From Escallonia rubra (taxonomy: Eukaryota; Streptophyta; Magnoliopsida; Escalloniales; Escalloniaceae): a stretch of DNA of 64,000 bases. The stretch spans positions 310,001 to 374,000 of the forward strand of contig JAVXUO010002288.1 in NCBI GenBank assembly GCA_033065855.1, read 5' to 3'. Positions within the stretch are counted from its first letter, which is position 1; every line of letters begins with the position of its first letter. A model generated the notes under the pieces. That model ran no database searches, was not told the DNA's origin, and was given only the letters and a program-made list of their open reading frames with translations. Positions 48,155 to 59,186 of this stretch are shown here, in pieces. Position numbers and translations under genes: made by a program.

Positions 48155-50161
48155 GTGCGTGTGTGTGAGTGAGTCTGATTCAATCAATGTGTGTGTGTGT
48201 GTGTGTGTATGTGTGTGCACGTGCGCATATGTATGTGATTGTGGGTGAATTGAGTTCGTTAGTTCTGTGTGCGTGTGCGTGTGAGAGTGTGTATTCAATA
48301 TGTGCGTGTATGTGCATGTGGCGTGTAATTCAATCAGAGTGTGTGCGCATACCCGCGCGTGTGACTGTTGGTGACTTGAATCAGTTAATGCGTGCATGCG
48401 TATGTGTTTGTGTAAAATCAAATTAAGTGTGTGTACGTGATTGCGTGTGTGAACAAATTGGTGCTCGTGCTTGGTGGTCGGTGGTGATGCCATGGTTGTG
48501 CTTGATGGTTGGTGGTGGTGTTGGACTTGAAGGGAGAAGACCAAGAGGACAACGGGTAGGGGTGTTCTGTTAGAATAAAAAAAGGGAAAGAAAAACAATA
48601 CGGCATATGTATAGAAAATTCAATACAAACAAAGGGATATGATCGTTTTTTGAACCAAAATGTTAAGTCCATATGTATTGCATCCTGTCAAAGGATGTAT
48701 TTGATGTTTTTCATAAACAATAGGCACACGTATAATTACTCCCTAACTTCAATGGGTTAACTGATATCATCCCTCGATTTTAATGGACTTTGACTTGAAA
48801 GTTGAAGACGCCCTACTTACGTCTTTCTCTCCTATATTTTGAGAGGGAGAAAGTGTAACGCCCCGAATTTTCGGAGCGTTAATATCAAATAATCAGATTT
48901 AAAAAAGCCTTAAAATATCGAAATGGTTCCCCAAGTGGTCATTTAGAGCATGTACTAATTAATCCCAAAGATACATCAATAAATGTCATAGCGGCCTAAA
49001 GCATTTATTTACTCCAAATTACTCTGACACGGAGTTCCAAAATAAATTTCAAATCCACATAGGTCCTCCTATTGTACTTTCTAAAAAATAACCAAACTAA
49101 ATGCAAAACTAAACTACTAATACTGATATAAAATTGCTAACTCCCAACGTACAGCTAGCCCCGCAATCCAGTCCCTTTTTTACTGATCACCTGAGAGGAA
49201 AACAATAAGGAAGTGAGCCAAATGCCCAGTAAGGTTGCTCAACGGACCAACCAAAAGGGATACAAAAAAATGTCTGAAGAACGAAATTTCGAAGGTACAA
49301 AACTTTAACGGAACAGATACGAGACAGAATTTTAAAGGGCCAAAATATATTTTCGTACAAAGACAGAATTTCAAAATGTCGAAAATACATCCTTGTACAG
49401 AGACAGACACCAGAGAGCCATTCAGAATAAAGTCACACTTGCCATCACTGACACGTGGAACCAGGTTCAGAAAATAAGATCGCGATTTCTAGGTCATCAC
49501 ACTGAGCTAGCACACGTTCCAATACACGTGAATAAGTCAGAAACTGATAGTCACATACACTGTGACATGACTCATAGAGTTTCCTATAAATGTGTTCAAT
49601 AAGCTCGACGAGACACCAAAATAAAAGTTTCCGATGTAAACTAATGGGTCATATACAACTCGTGGCCCGTTGCTCATAATAAATCACGCATAAGATACAC
49701 AAAGTTATTTCTAGAAGTTTAATAGATGTTTACAAACAATTCAAGCAGAGTATTGAGATAATTTTAGAACGCACTCAGAAATATAATTATATCAAAAAGA
49801 ACAAAATTACGAATTAAACGGAAGTTGAATCAACCAAATTAGAGCTTGTTTAAATAAATTACGGGGTATAATCAACCAGGTGATGAACTACATGGCAATG
49901 ACTAAGAATCAAATTCATGGTAATGAAAGGATCAACATGATGAATCATGTATGATAAATAGAATGGAGTAAAGGTCATGCATGTAAAGAAAGGTCTATTG
50001 GGCAGCTAGAGCATTAGAAGAATAATTCCCCAACAGGCCTAAATGACATTGTACAGAGTAGCATGAGGTCTTCCAACTAGCACGCAAAACGGGACAAAAC
50101 CTGTGACGTAATGAAAGGCTTCCGATTGAAACAAAAACAACAAATTTTTCTAGAGTAGATG
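48155..50161. other. GT-rich repeat flank and gene-free DNA
   Basis: 48,155-48,480 is a GT microsatellite-rich stretch with repeated TTCAATCA.TGTGTG words, the continuation of the flank left of the CACTA. At 48,855 the sequence TGTAACGCCCCGAATTTTCGG begins a stretch without coding that may be a fossil repeat edge. 49,270-49,400 has repeated GACAGAATTT.AAA words. No gene is supported. Confidence 0.45.
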
Positions 50162-50169
50162 GTGAACAA

Positions 50170-51498
50170 TAGACCTGGCAAAAATCGAATCGTACCCGCG
50201 GGTAGAACCGTACCTGGTCAAATATCCCGGGTACGGGTACATGTTTTGAATACCTGTCGAAAACAGACCCGTACCCGAATCGATCCATAATTTTCGGGTC
50301 GGATACGGGTTACCCGACCTACCCGAATTGTTCACTATATATAAGTGCTAGAATGCTAGGGTTTCATACTTTCAGTCATTTCTCTCATCTTCCTCATCGG
50401 CGCCGCTCCTCTTTCTCTCTCTCACGACGTCCCTCTCCACTTCCCTCTTTCTTTGAACTCTCTCGTCTCACCCACCATGCCACCATGATCAGATCTGTCT
50501 CTCGCTCTCGCCCAACATCGATCCACCGACGACCGCATCTCTCTCAGCCTCGCTCTCTATCTCTCACTCCCACCCACCGTCCACCAGAGTCAGATGTCTC
50601 TTAGTCTCAGACCCTTCTCTCTTATTCTCACGCCGCCTCAGTCATCTCTGATGTCGTCGCAGCCCCTCCCACTCGGAGATCTACCACAAACCGGCACTCT
50701 GTGTTAACCCTCACCCTAACAAGGCCACCGTTGACCGCCACCTAGCGTCAGATCTGCAGCCGCTGCCACTCTCTCTCTCTCTATCTCTCACCCTCACTTT
50801 ACTCCTCTCAGATCTGCGATCGCCACTCTTTCTCTATCCTTCATCCTCACTCTGTCAATCTCCTTTCGCAGCAGATCGGCCGCCGACGGCAACCAATCTT
50901 CCATTCCACCGCGGATCGTGAAGTTCACATCCCCACCATCGCTGTTCACTGCCGTTCGACACGAAGTTCTGCAAGGAATTAAAGATTTCATTTTGGATTA
51001 TTTGCTTGATGTAATTTTGTATCTTTGTTGAAATTTAGTTGTTGTATTTTGGATTATTAGTGGGAAATTGGGATTGCATATCTGTTAAAAATCGAACTTG
51101 TTTTATTTTGGATTCTGGGTGGGGAATGGATTATGGATCTATGGTGTATTTTACATGTCATTTGATATAATTTTTATTTTTTGTGGAATTGAAATCTAAC
51201 AACTATTAAAAATAAGAAACATGTTATCTAGCTGAAAAACAGTTAAAGAAACGAAAAGGAAAAAAAAGTTGGCTTACAAGTTGGTAGTTTATCAAAATGT
51301 AATAACTAAATTCTGTTTATTAAAAAAATAAGAAATTTAATTATTTACCCGCGGGTAATACCCGATCCGTAAGGGTAGGGTACGGGCATTGAAAATGACT
51401 ATCCGCAAAAAAATGGGTAAAATTTATCCGACCCGGTTTTATCCGTACTCGACCGGGTATTACCCGTATCCGACGGGTATACCCGTTTGCCGGGTCTA
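50170..51498. mobile_element. Non-autonomous hAT element (1.33 kb)
   Basis: The left end is TAGACCTGGCAAAAAT, the right end on the other strand TAGACCCGGCAAACGG. A perfect 8-bp duplication GTGAACAA flanks it (50,162-50,169 and 51,499-51,506). Both ends are dense in ACCCGCGGGTA- and TACGGGTA-type words, the likely transposase sites. The middle (50,350-50,960) is a CT-rich leader-like stretch ending in an AT-rich part, with no transposase. It looks like an internally deleted relative of an autonomous hAT. Confidence 0.93.
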
Positions 51499-51506
51499 GT
51501 GAACAA

Positions 51507-52644
51507 CATAGACATAGGCGTACAAGATATTGGCAGTTTCCAGGAGGCAACTGAAAAGTAAGCAATTGACCAATACAATTAAAGAAACCGATCTGCAGTG
51601 CATCGAAAACCAAGGAAGCAAAAAATTTAAAGAGGAAAAAGACGAATTTCTAATTTATGCAAAAAGGAGTGCGCCATAAGGAGAAGTGCACGGAACTAAA
51701 ACGCAAAAGGATTCAACTTCGAAACAATTAATCGAACTTAACGAAAATTTGGATCTTCAAAATCCTTACAAATATTGAATTGATCAGTCCAACGCTGATT
51801 CGAATTTCAAAAATAATAACCTTTACCTTCAATTGCACAAATCAACTCCAAGTTTTGATCTTCTCAAACAAATTGTATCAAATACCCTAATATAAAAATA
51901 ACCAAATTTCAATTGGACTTGTTTCTTATCGTGAATTTCAATCCCAAAATTAAAAATATATTCTTACCTCAAAGTGACGATCACAATCTCAAATCGTCTC
52001 TTTCAAAAGATGTTTTGGAGGCTCTGAAGTTTCTCCTACTCCTAGCAATGTACGTAAGTCATTATATATTAAACAACTAGAATTTCAAAAATACCCATTA
52101 AGTCCCCAAAGCTCTCGAACTTTATAAATAGGTCAAATTAAAGCCTAAATTTAAATTGCATCACCTAATCCAAAAAGTATAATTAACCCACTTTCTGAAA
52201 ACAAAAATCTGATTGTTTCTTAGATGCAAGCACTAAGAAATTTTTTTTTTTTTTTTTTAAGAAACGCCCTTAAAGACATAAGTTAAATTTAGGAATTTTT
52301 TTATTTTTAGCAGATTTAAATATTTGGGATTTAACAGAAAGAAAGAGACCGAGGGTAATTAAAGATGCCGTTATGATTTAGGATTCACTACGTGGTCAAA
52401 CTGGTGCAATTCCTAGAACAAGTTTTTGGAATCTCTCAATCAATCATGACTTAAAGTATATGTATAATGAGAATCTTTTGCTTATAAGTATCGATCTTTG
52501 GCTCGTCCTTTTTTGGGGTTAGATATATTACGAGGGAAAAAGAAAATTTATTCCAGCAGATGCTGGTTCTGCCCTTGCTAAAGCTAGACATACCTTTTAA
52601 GTTCTTAGCTTGGAACTTGTGTTCTGGAGGGTATATAAAGTGCA
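51507..52644. other. Intergenic DNA between two insertions
   Basis: No gene is seen. There is a poly-T tract at 52,241-52,258. The rest is AT-rich and unremarkable. Confidence 0.5.
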
Positions 52645-53003
52645 TATGATATTTGGGTAAATTACACTAAAACCCCCTGAGGTTTTACATAATTACACTT
52701 CACTACCGCTATCTTTAAAAATTACACTCCGCCCCCTAAGGTTTGTACCCGCATTATACACAACTACACAGATTTAACGGCCCGTCCAACTCCGTGAGGA
52801 GATTCCCTGACATACTCTTTTATGCAATTTTCATACCCAAAATACCCCCCCTTTGTCATTTACTCCCTTGTGTGATCTTCTTGTAATGTGGGTTTTTACA
52901 TAATTTCAGCCAACTCCACAGCAGCTTCTTCCTTTCCTTCACCTTCTGCTCATGCCCTTTTATCCCTAAAGTAAAATCAGACCCATCAATTTAAGGGGTA
53001 ACA

Positions 53004-53427
53004 ATGTCTTGGTCAGAAAGTAATGAAGAGTGGTTGGATCTAAGGTTTAGGTACAAGAATTGTTGGTGTAGAAAGAGGGCAAACTTGAGGATTGTTGAAT
53101 CTGATGAGAAGCCAAGTAAAGGTAAGTTGTTCTTCTCTTGTGCAAGTGGTGGATGTAAAATGTTCACTTGGTGCACACCTGATAGAGCAACAATGAAGCC
53201 AAGTGGAAGGTTAATGAAATGTTCATCTGAGTTTTCTGAAGAGATTCAAAGGCCCGAGATCAATGAAGAGGCAAAGATGCACTTTTTTTTATGGAAATGG
53301 AGTTGTAACAGGTCAAAAATTACAGTTGATTGAAGCTAATCAGGCAATGCTGAAGTTGTTGGTTATTTCTTCTCTAATTTCCTTATGGATGTGTATTATG
53401 GTGATGTTTTTTGTTGTCCGCAAATGA
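53004..53427 (+). pseudogene. GRF-type zinc finger plus membrane-helix protein, accessory MULE gene
   Basis: From ATG 53,004: a GRF-type zinc finger with CWCRKRANLRIVES, GKLFFSCASGGCK and MFTWCTP (about residues 18-58). This is a small nucleic-acid-binding fold common in plant uncharacterised proteins. The first frame runs to 53,333. In another frame entered at the T run near 53,282, the sequence continues LQLIEANQAMLKLLVISSLI and a hydrophobic helix SLWMCIMVMFFVV, ending at TGA 53,425. Plant GRF proteins often end in exactly such a coiled coil plus membrane helix, so I infer a one-base slip in the T run. It lies divergently from the transposase within the same element. Its role is unknown; an element-encoded regulator is a guess. 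Confidence 0.7.
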
Positions 53428-54589
53428 GGAATTTGGGTGTGTGTTTATGTACTGCAAGTAATGTGGGCTTCATTTTCCTTTCCAGAGCTCTTTTGTAATA
53501 TTTTGTAATGACTTTGTATGAAGAAGGTGAATGAATGTGATTTTCTAGGGTTTTCTCTGTATGGCCTTCTCTGATCTTTTTCGTCATGGGAGCTCAGTGT
53601 AATTAATGCAAACCTCATGGGAGTTCTGTGTAATTTGAAAAGTAACTATTTTTGCGCATGACATGCTGTGGATGAATATGATGCATGAATTGTTGAATTG
53701 GAGTGACCTTTCTGAAAAACAGCAAATCTGGACATGATCAAACACCCTGCTCAAAACTAGTGAACAAACAAACTGCACCCAAATCATGCCAGGGTATCAC
53801 CAACATATTGCAACCAACTCCATAAACAAAATGCACCACCACAGCAGTATGCACCAACACAGTGCAACCCACTGCTGTATTGCAACACACTGCATAAACT
53901 CAATGCAACAGACCAAATGAAGACAACCAAGTGCAACAAATCAAATACACAAACACATTGCACCAAACTGCAGTGTGCACACAAACTAATTGGTAAATTA
54001 CAAAAAGCACTGAGATTTAATACAACCATGGTTTCATTATCCAAAAATAGACAGTTTACATCATCCCCAAGATCTAAGCTTACATAATCCAAACTTGTGC
54101 ATGTGTTGACTGTAACCTAAACTTTACAAAGTGTACACATTGTCTATCAACATATTTGGGACCTAAAGCTAACATATTCCTTGGACTTCAACTTCAAAAA
54201 CTTGTATGTAGTCACAAGGTATTCACAATTTCTTCATTCAGCTTCGCAAAATAATCTTCACAATATCTTCAGTTAGCTTCACAAAATAATCTTCAATCTA
54301 TCTTCAACTAGCTTCACAAAATAATCATCATTCACAGCTTCACAAAATAATCTTCAATCTGTCTTCAACTAGCTTCACAAAAGAATCTTCATTCACAGCT
54401 TCACAAAAGTCATTTCATATCTACAAATACCCTTACCCTTCTCTGCAGCTTCAAGGCTGTGACTCCTGGGTTTGAGCCACCACCTCAGGTCCTCCCTGTT
54501 AAAAAAAACAGATTGGGAAAACTTGAGGAAAAAAATAATAAGTTAAAGTCTGAAAAACAAGTAAAAGAAATCAGTGGTTACCTGCTCAT
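53428..54589. other. MULE middle region with simple repeats
   Basis: 53,760-53,990 is rich in TGCAACACACTGC / GCACCAACACA words. 54,230-54,415 holds a tandem AGCTTCACAAAATAATCTTCA repeat (about six imperfect copies). No gene. Confidence 0.6.
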
Positions 54590-57086
54590 TCATGCTAACT
54601 TGGCTGCACCCAATCTGGCGGCGCCCAGCTTCGCTGCCTCTGCCTGGATGGCCCCTACCTTGACTGCCCATACCTTGCCTCCCCCCCTCACTGGTCTTGC
54701 AACATTGGCATTTCTATTACTTCCCACTGGTGCCCGTTGGTAGGTCCTTTTATTATGCCCAAATTGCTTACAATTTCCACACTTCAGAGTGCATGACCTT
54801 TTTCCTTCCCTAGCAGGTTCATCATCTGCCCTCTTCCTTTCCTTTCTTGGTCTTCCATGTAACCTCCTAAAAGGGGGAGGTTGCAAAGGATCCCCTGGAG
54901 CTGCCTCCTAGCTGGTCACATCATGCAATGGGCGCATAACATGACCATAAGCTTTCAAATAAGTATCCCCGCTGTAGCACCTATCCACAAACTCAACCAC
55001 ATTCAATCTCCTGGTGTTGATGCATGATGCTGCATGCTTGCAAGGTATGCATGTAAGATCCCAAACCCTACAACAACAACTTCTCCTCACTAAGTTCACA
55101 ACATGCACCTTCCCAAGGTCAGATACCTCAAACTCTGTACCCCCAGAACCCATGACTATTTTACAGCACCTAGATTCAGCAACTGCCAGTTTGCATTTCT
55201 TCATTATCCTTGGAGTTACTACTTCTTCCCAAGAAGCAGCCTTTTCAAACCTTTCATGTACCTTTACCATCAGCCTAGTTCTAATGTGATCAATCATGGA
55301 TAGCACAGGTTTTCCCCTCAATTTCCCTAGCCAGTTGTTGAAGGACTCCACCACATTACTGGTTACCTGGTCATTCTTAACAGCAGGGTCAAATGTATAC
55401 CTAGCCCAGCTCTCTACTTTATGACCTTTTAACCACTCAGCTGCTTCTGGTGACAAGTCTTCCATCTGTCTCATAGCTAGCTTAAAGTCATCCACATTGT
55501 ATGCCTTGGCAGCAGACCAAAAATAGCTTTTAAGCTTCATGCCAGTGTATCTAGACCTAAAATTGCAGAAAAGATGCCTACAACACCTTCTATGAGTTGC
55601 ATGTGGTATAATGTCTGCTAGGGCAATCTCAATACCCTTTTGTCCATCAGACATGATCACCCATGGCTTTGGATCAGGACCATCACCTATGATGGTATAA
55701 AGGTGATGTAGGAAAAACCTCCAACTCTGTGTGTTCTCACTCTCAACAACAGCAAATCCCATCTAAGCCCACAGCTAAAAATAATACACCTCCATAAGGC
55801 CTTTTAAGATGGCATCCATCAACTGCAAGAAATGGCCTACAACCATCCTTAAAGCCATTTTGCACAGCTGCAAATGAAAAGAACAGCCTATGGAAGTGAG
55901 GCAAATCCAGGTTAGGTTGAACTCTTTGAGTTTCAAGCTTGAACAAGCTCCCAGGGTTAGTCTTCATCACCTCATGCCCATACATCCACAGCTTCTTATA
56001 TGACTCAGCATGAGACCCCTCAATCTTTTCTAGTGCCTTCTTTTTTGCCCTGTACAACTGCATTCTATGGGCCTCTACACCATAGTTTTCTAGCAAAAGC
56101 TCTTGCAGCCCATTTATGGTAATATCAGGATTTCCCCTAATGTGCCCAAGCAGCTTCTGTGCAATCCAAGTGGAATTGGCCTCCTTGTTAGTAATGCCCA
56201 TTACACAAGAATGTTCAGGACCTAAGCTCTTGATTTTGTAATTTTTACCATTAGGAATAGGTGATGCAAATATCCTCCAACTACATCCAGGATTGCAACA
56301 GTGGGCAGCAACCCTGTTCTTTTCATTCCTATCTCTGACCAGCTTAAACCCAGTCTGAATACAATAATCCCTCAGAGTATTCCTAAAATGATTGACATCT
56401 TCAAACAACAAACCCTTGTACAGTTGAATAGTTTCAGCTGGACGATGTTCAAATAGCTCTCTCCTCATATATTTGTCTACATTTACTACTTCAACATCCA
56501 TGTTATCATTACTCTTGTACATAGGATTTTCATCGTCACAGTTGGACAACTCATGTTCACTTAATTGATCATCCTCTGTCACAGGCTCTTCATCACTTGC
56601 CTCTTCATCAGTCTCACTTAATTCTTCCCTTAATTCCCAATCATTATCCTCAGAATCAGAATCATCACTAGTGTGGTGCCACTCCTCCTCACTGCCATCT
56701 TCACTCTACCTCTCAGCTGCCCTACTACTCCCAGGTCTACCGTCATTTCTAGTAGCTGCCTGTACACTTGGTTCTGGATCAGTAACTACTGTAGGCTCTA
56801 CCCGACCTGTGTCTACGAACACCTGAATCTCCTATGAATTCTCATACAGCGCAAACATGTAAAGTAAGGACCTATCAGATGTTATTTCTTCCCTGACATT
56901 GGTTCCAGGCAAAGTATAGTATAGGGTAATAACTATACCTAAACTAGAGGGGAGGTCTTTCAACATAAGATCATTTACATCGGTAAGCAGATCCATATAG
57001 CTGTATCTGTCAGGATCCACATCAGCTATGCTATCAACAATGTTACAGTAGTGGACCCTCAGTTCATATATCCTTTCAGTGCCCAT
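54590..57086 (-). pseudogene. MuDR-type MULE transposase
   Basis: Start ATG at 57,084-57,086 (MGTERIYELRVHYC). An N-terminal PB1-like part with DRYSYMDLLTDV comes first, then an acidic linker, then the MuDR domain (NRVAAHCCNPGCSWRIFASP). The DDE core shows PFLAVDGCHLKRPYGG, VIMSDGQKGIEIAL and CRHLFCNF. A SWIM zinc finger (CRVWDLTCIPCKHAASC) and a C-terminal Arg-rich part with a zinc knuckle (CGNCKQFGH, last Cys replaced by Tyr) follow. Lesions: in-frame TAG at 56,832-56,834, 56,706-56,708 and 54,908-54,910, and a small deletion with frameshift near 55,750 between VGLDG and FAVVESE. Domains are otherwise complete and in order. The copy is dead but young. Confidence 0.9.
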
Positions 57087-57129
57087 TCTGTAGTACAAGG
57101 AAAAATAATTAGGGGTTAAATTAGGGCTA

Positions 57130-57880
57130 CAATTAGGGCATTCAATTTAGGGTTCATCAGCTGGGGCTAAGTGAATTAGGATATTCAATTAGGGTTCAAT
57201 TTGTTCAATTAGAGTACAATTGGTACAATTAGGGTTCAATTGGTTCAATTAAGGTCCAATTAGGGTTCAATTTGTTCAATTAGAGTTCAATGGGTTCAAT
57301 TAGGGTCCAATTAGGGTTCAATTTGTTCAATTAGAGTTCAATGGGTTCAATTAGGGTTCAATTTGTTCAATTAGGGTTCAATTAAGGTCCAATTTGTTCA
57401 ATTAGAGTTCAATTGGTTCAATTAGGTTTCTATTTGTTCAATTAGGGTCCAATTAGGGTTCAATTAGAGTTCAATTGGTTCAATTAGGGTCATTTTGTTC
57501 AATTAAGGTTCATTTAGGGTTCAATTTGTTCAATTGGTTCAATTAGGGTTCAATTGGTTACATTACGGTTCAATTATGGTTCAATTAGAGTTCAATTGGT
57601 TCGATTACGGTTCAATTAGGGTTCAATTTGTTCAATTACGGTCCAATTAGGGTTCAATTGGTTCAATTACGGTTCAATTGGTTACATTACGGTTCAATTA
57701 TGGTTCAATTAGAGTTCAATTGGTTCACTTACGATCCAATTAGGGTTCAATTGGTTCAATTAGGGTTCAATTGGTTACATTACGGTTCAATTAGGGTTCA
57801 ATTGGTTACATTACGGTTCAATTATGGTTCAATTAGAGTTCATTTGGTTCAATTACGGTCCAATTAGGGTTCAAAATGTG
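57130..57880. repeat. AT-rich minisatellite, GGTTCAATTAGGGTTCAATT type
   Basis: About 750 bp made of 10-11-bp words such as TTCAATTAGGG, TTCAATTGG, TTTGTTCAATTAGAG and GGTTACATTACGG, arranged in higher-order units of roughly 40-60 bp. It lies just upstream of the MULE transposase start and so could hold promoter sequence. The 79-codon open frame in it is a by-product. Confidence 0.9.
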
Positions 57881-58029
57881 TCTACGTGAATTAGGGCCTA
57901 AATCAGGGTCCAATTACGGGTTACATTATGCTATCAACTACGGAAATCATGCAAAAGAAGAAAGATCAGAAATGGGAAATAACGAGAAAAACGTGAAAGA
58001 CATGAAGGAGTTAGGAAAACATACCTTCA

Positions 58030-58165
58030 AGCAGATTCACCGGAAGTGGTTGTCGTCCCGCAGCACAGGTACACCGAAAATGTTGCGTCGTCCCGCAGCA
58101 CAGGTTCACCGGAAGTGGTTGCGTCGTCCCGCAGCACAGGTACACCGGAATTGGTTGCGTCGTCT
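58030..58165. repeat. 36-39-bp tandem repeat near the MULE right end
   Basis: Three to four copies of GTCGTCCCGCAGCACAGG followed by TACACCGGAAGTGGTTGC-like sequence. Small base changes separate the copies. Confidence 0.85.
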
Positions 58166-58504
58166 TTTTTATGAGATTAGGGTTGTGAAATGTTTGGCTC
58201 TGATTTTTTTCTAGGCTTCCCTTCCCCCGATCGCACAGTGACCCCCTACCTACCTCCTTCTCTGCCAACCTGTTTTTCCTCCTTCCCGAGAAGAAGTTTC
58301 CCTCCAATTCCCAAGAACAGGTTTTCCCTCCAAAATCTCAAGAAAATCGTAGGAGGGTATTCATGTCTTTTTGCATTCCAACTTTAACACCGTAAGAGAA
58401 AAAGTTTTTTTTTTTAGCGGAGTGTAATTTTTAAAGATAGCGGTAGTGGAGTGTAATTATGTAAAACCTCAGGGGGTTTTAGTGTAATTTACCCTATGAT
58501 ATTT

Positions 58505-59186
58505 GGGTCACACAGAGCTCTCAACTTTACTACAACTTTACAGAAGGAAGTTTGTGCCGAGCATTGGGCTCTACGCCTCTACCATCTAATTAGGCATGAA
58601 GTTCATTAAAGTTGGAGCGGTACCTCAACAGAGTTAGCACTGATGAATCCCGTTTGCTGGTTTTGTGCCTCTTACTCTTACCCTTCTGCTTTAATAAATT
58701 TTTAACTGCTCCAAGACAAAAAACTATCAACTACATGGGCTAATATATATACTGCGGCGTTAGGCTTTACTTGGAGAAAAAAAGCCTGAAGTTTTCCCTT
58801 CAACCACCATGAGCACATTAATCAGAACAAAACAAAAAAAAACCTGCATAAAGCTTGGTATCACATGTAGACCAAACCAAAGTGTGTCTGGGTGTTGATC
58901 GACACCGGTGTTGAAGGTTATTCATTCAAATATTAACTTTAGGAACTTTATTGGTAAGGATAACATTTCACACTTAAATGAATCGTTCCTTTGTTTGATG
59001 TTCAAGCTTCAATTATACTGACGTTTCTCTCAATAAGTAGAACTATTTTATTTTTTTTTTGGTACAAAAAAAAAAATAGTTCTACTTATTGAGAGAAACG
59101 TCAGTATAATTGAAGAAGTATATCCTAGTAACATTGTTCCATGGTTCTAGTTGAGTATAAAATACAAGTAAAGGAAACTTTTAATC
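58505..59186. other. 3' flank of protease copy 4
   Basis: 58,800-58,990 matches the flank of protease copy 2 on both sides of the hAT insertion, and so shows the empty site. An inverted repeat sits at 59,007-59,115. No gene. Confidence 0.6.
59007..59115. repeat. Perfect inverted repeat, about 42-bp arms
   Basis: CTTCAATTATACTGACG...CTCAATAAGTAGAACTATTT at 59,007-59,048 recurs in inverse orientation at 59,074-59,115. The spacer is a T run, GGTAC and an A run. The arms appear identical, which means the structure is recent. It would fold into a strong hairpin. Confidence 0.9.

Larger units (their letters stand above)
52655..58494 (-). mobile_element. MULE (Mutator-like) transposon, 5,840 bp
   Basis: Long terminal inverted repeats start GGGTAAATTACACTAAAACC at both ends and match for about 80 bp with one or two differences. 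The 10-bp duplication TATGATATTT flanks it (52,645-52,654 and 58,495-58,504). Inside are a GRF zinc-finger gene on the plus strand, a MuDR-type transposase on the minus strand, and two tandem-repeat arrays. Near-identical terminal repeats argue for a recent insertion, but the transposase frame carries several lesions. Confidence 0.95.

Noticed and set aside
48140-48598. 152-codon minus-strand frame rich in His and Thr
   Set aside because: It is a translation of GT/CA microsatellite sequence.
48855-50161. TGTAACGCCCCG start as the edge of an LTR element
   Set aside because: No second repeat, primer-binding site or coding remnant was found in the window, so only a faint fossil edge can be suspected.
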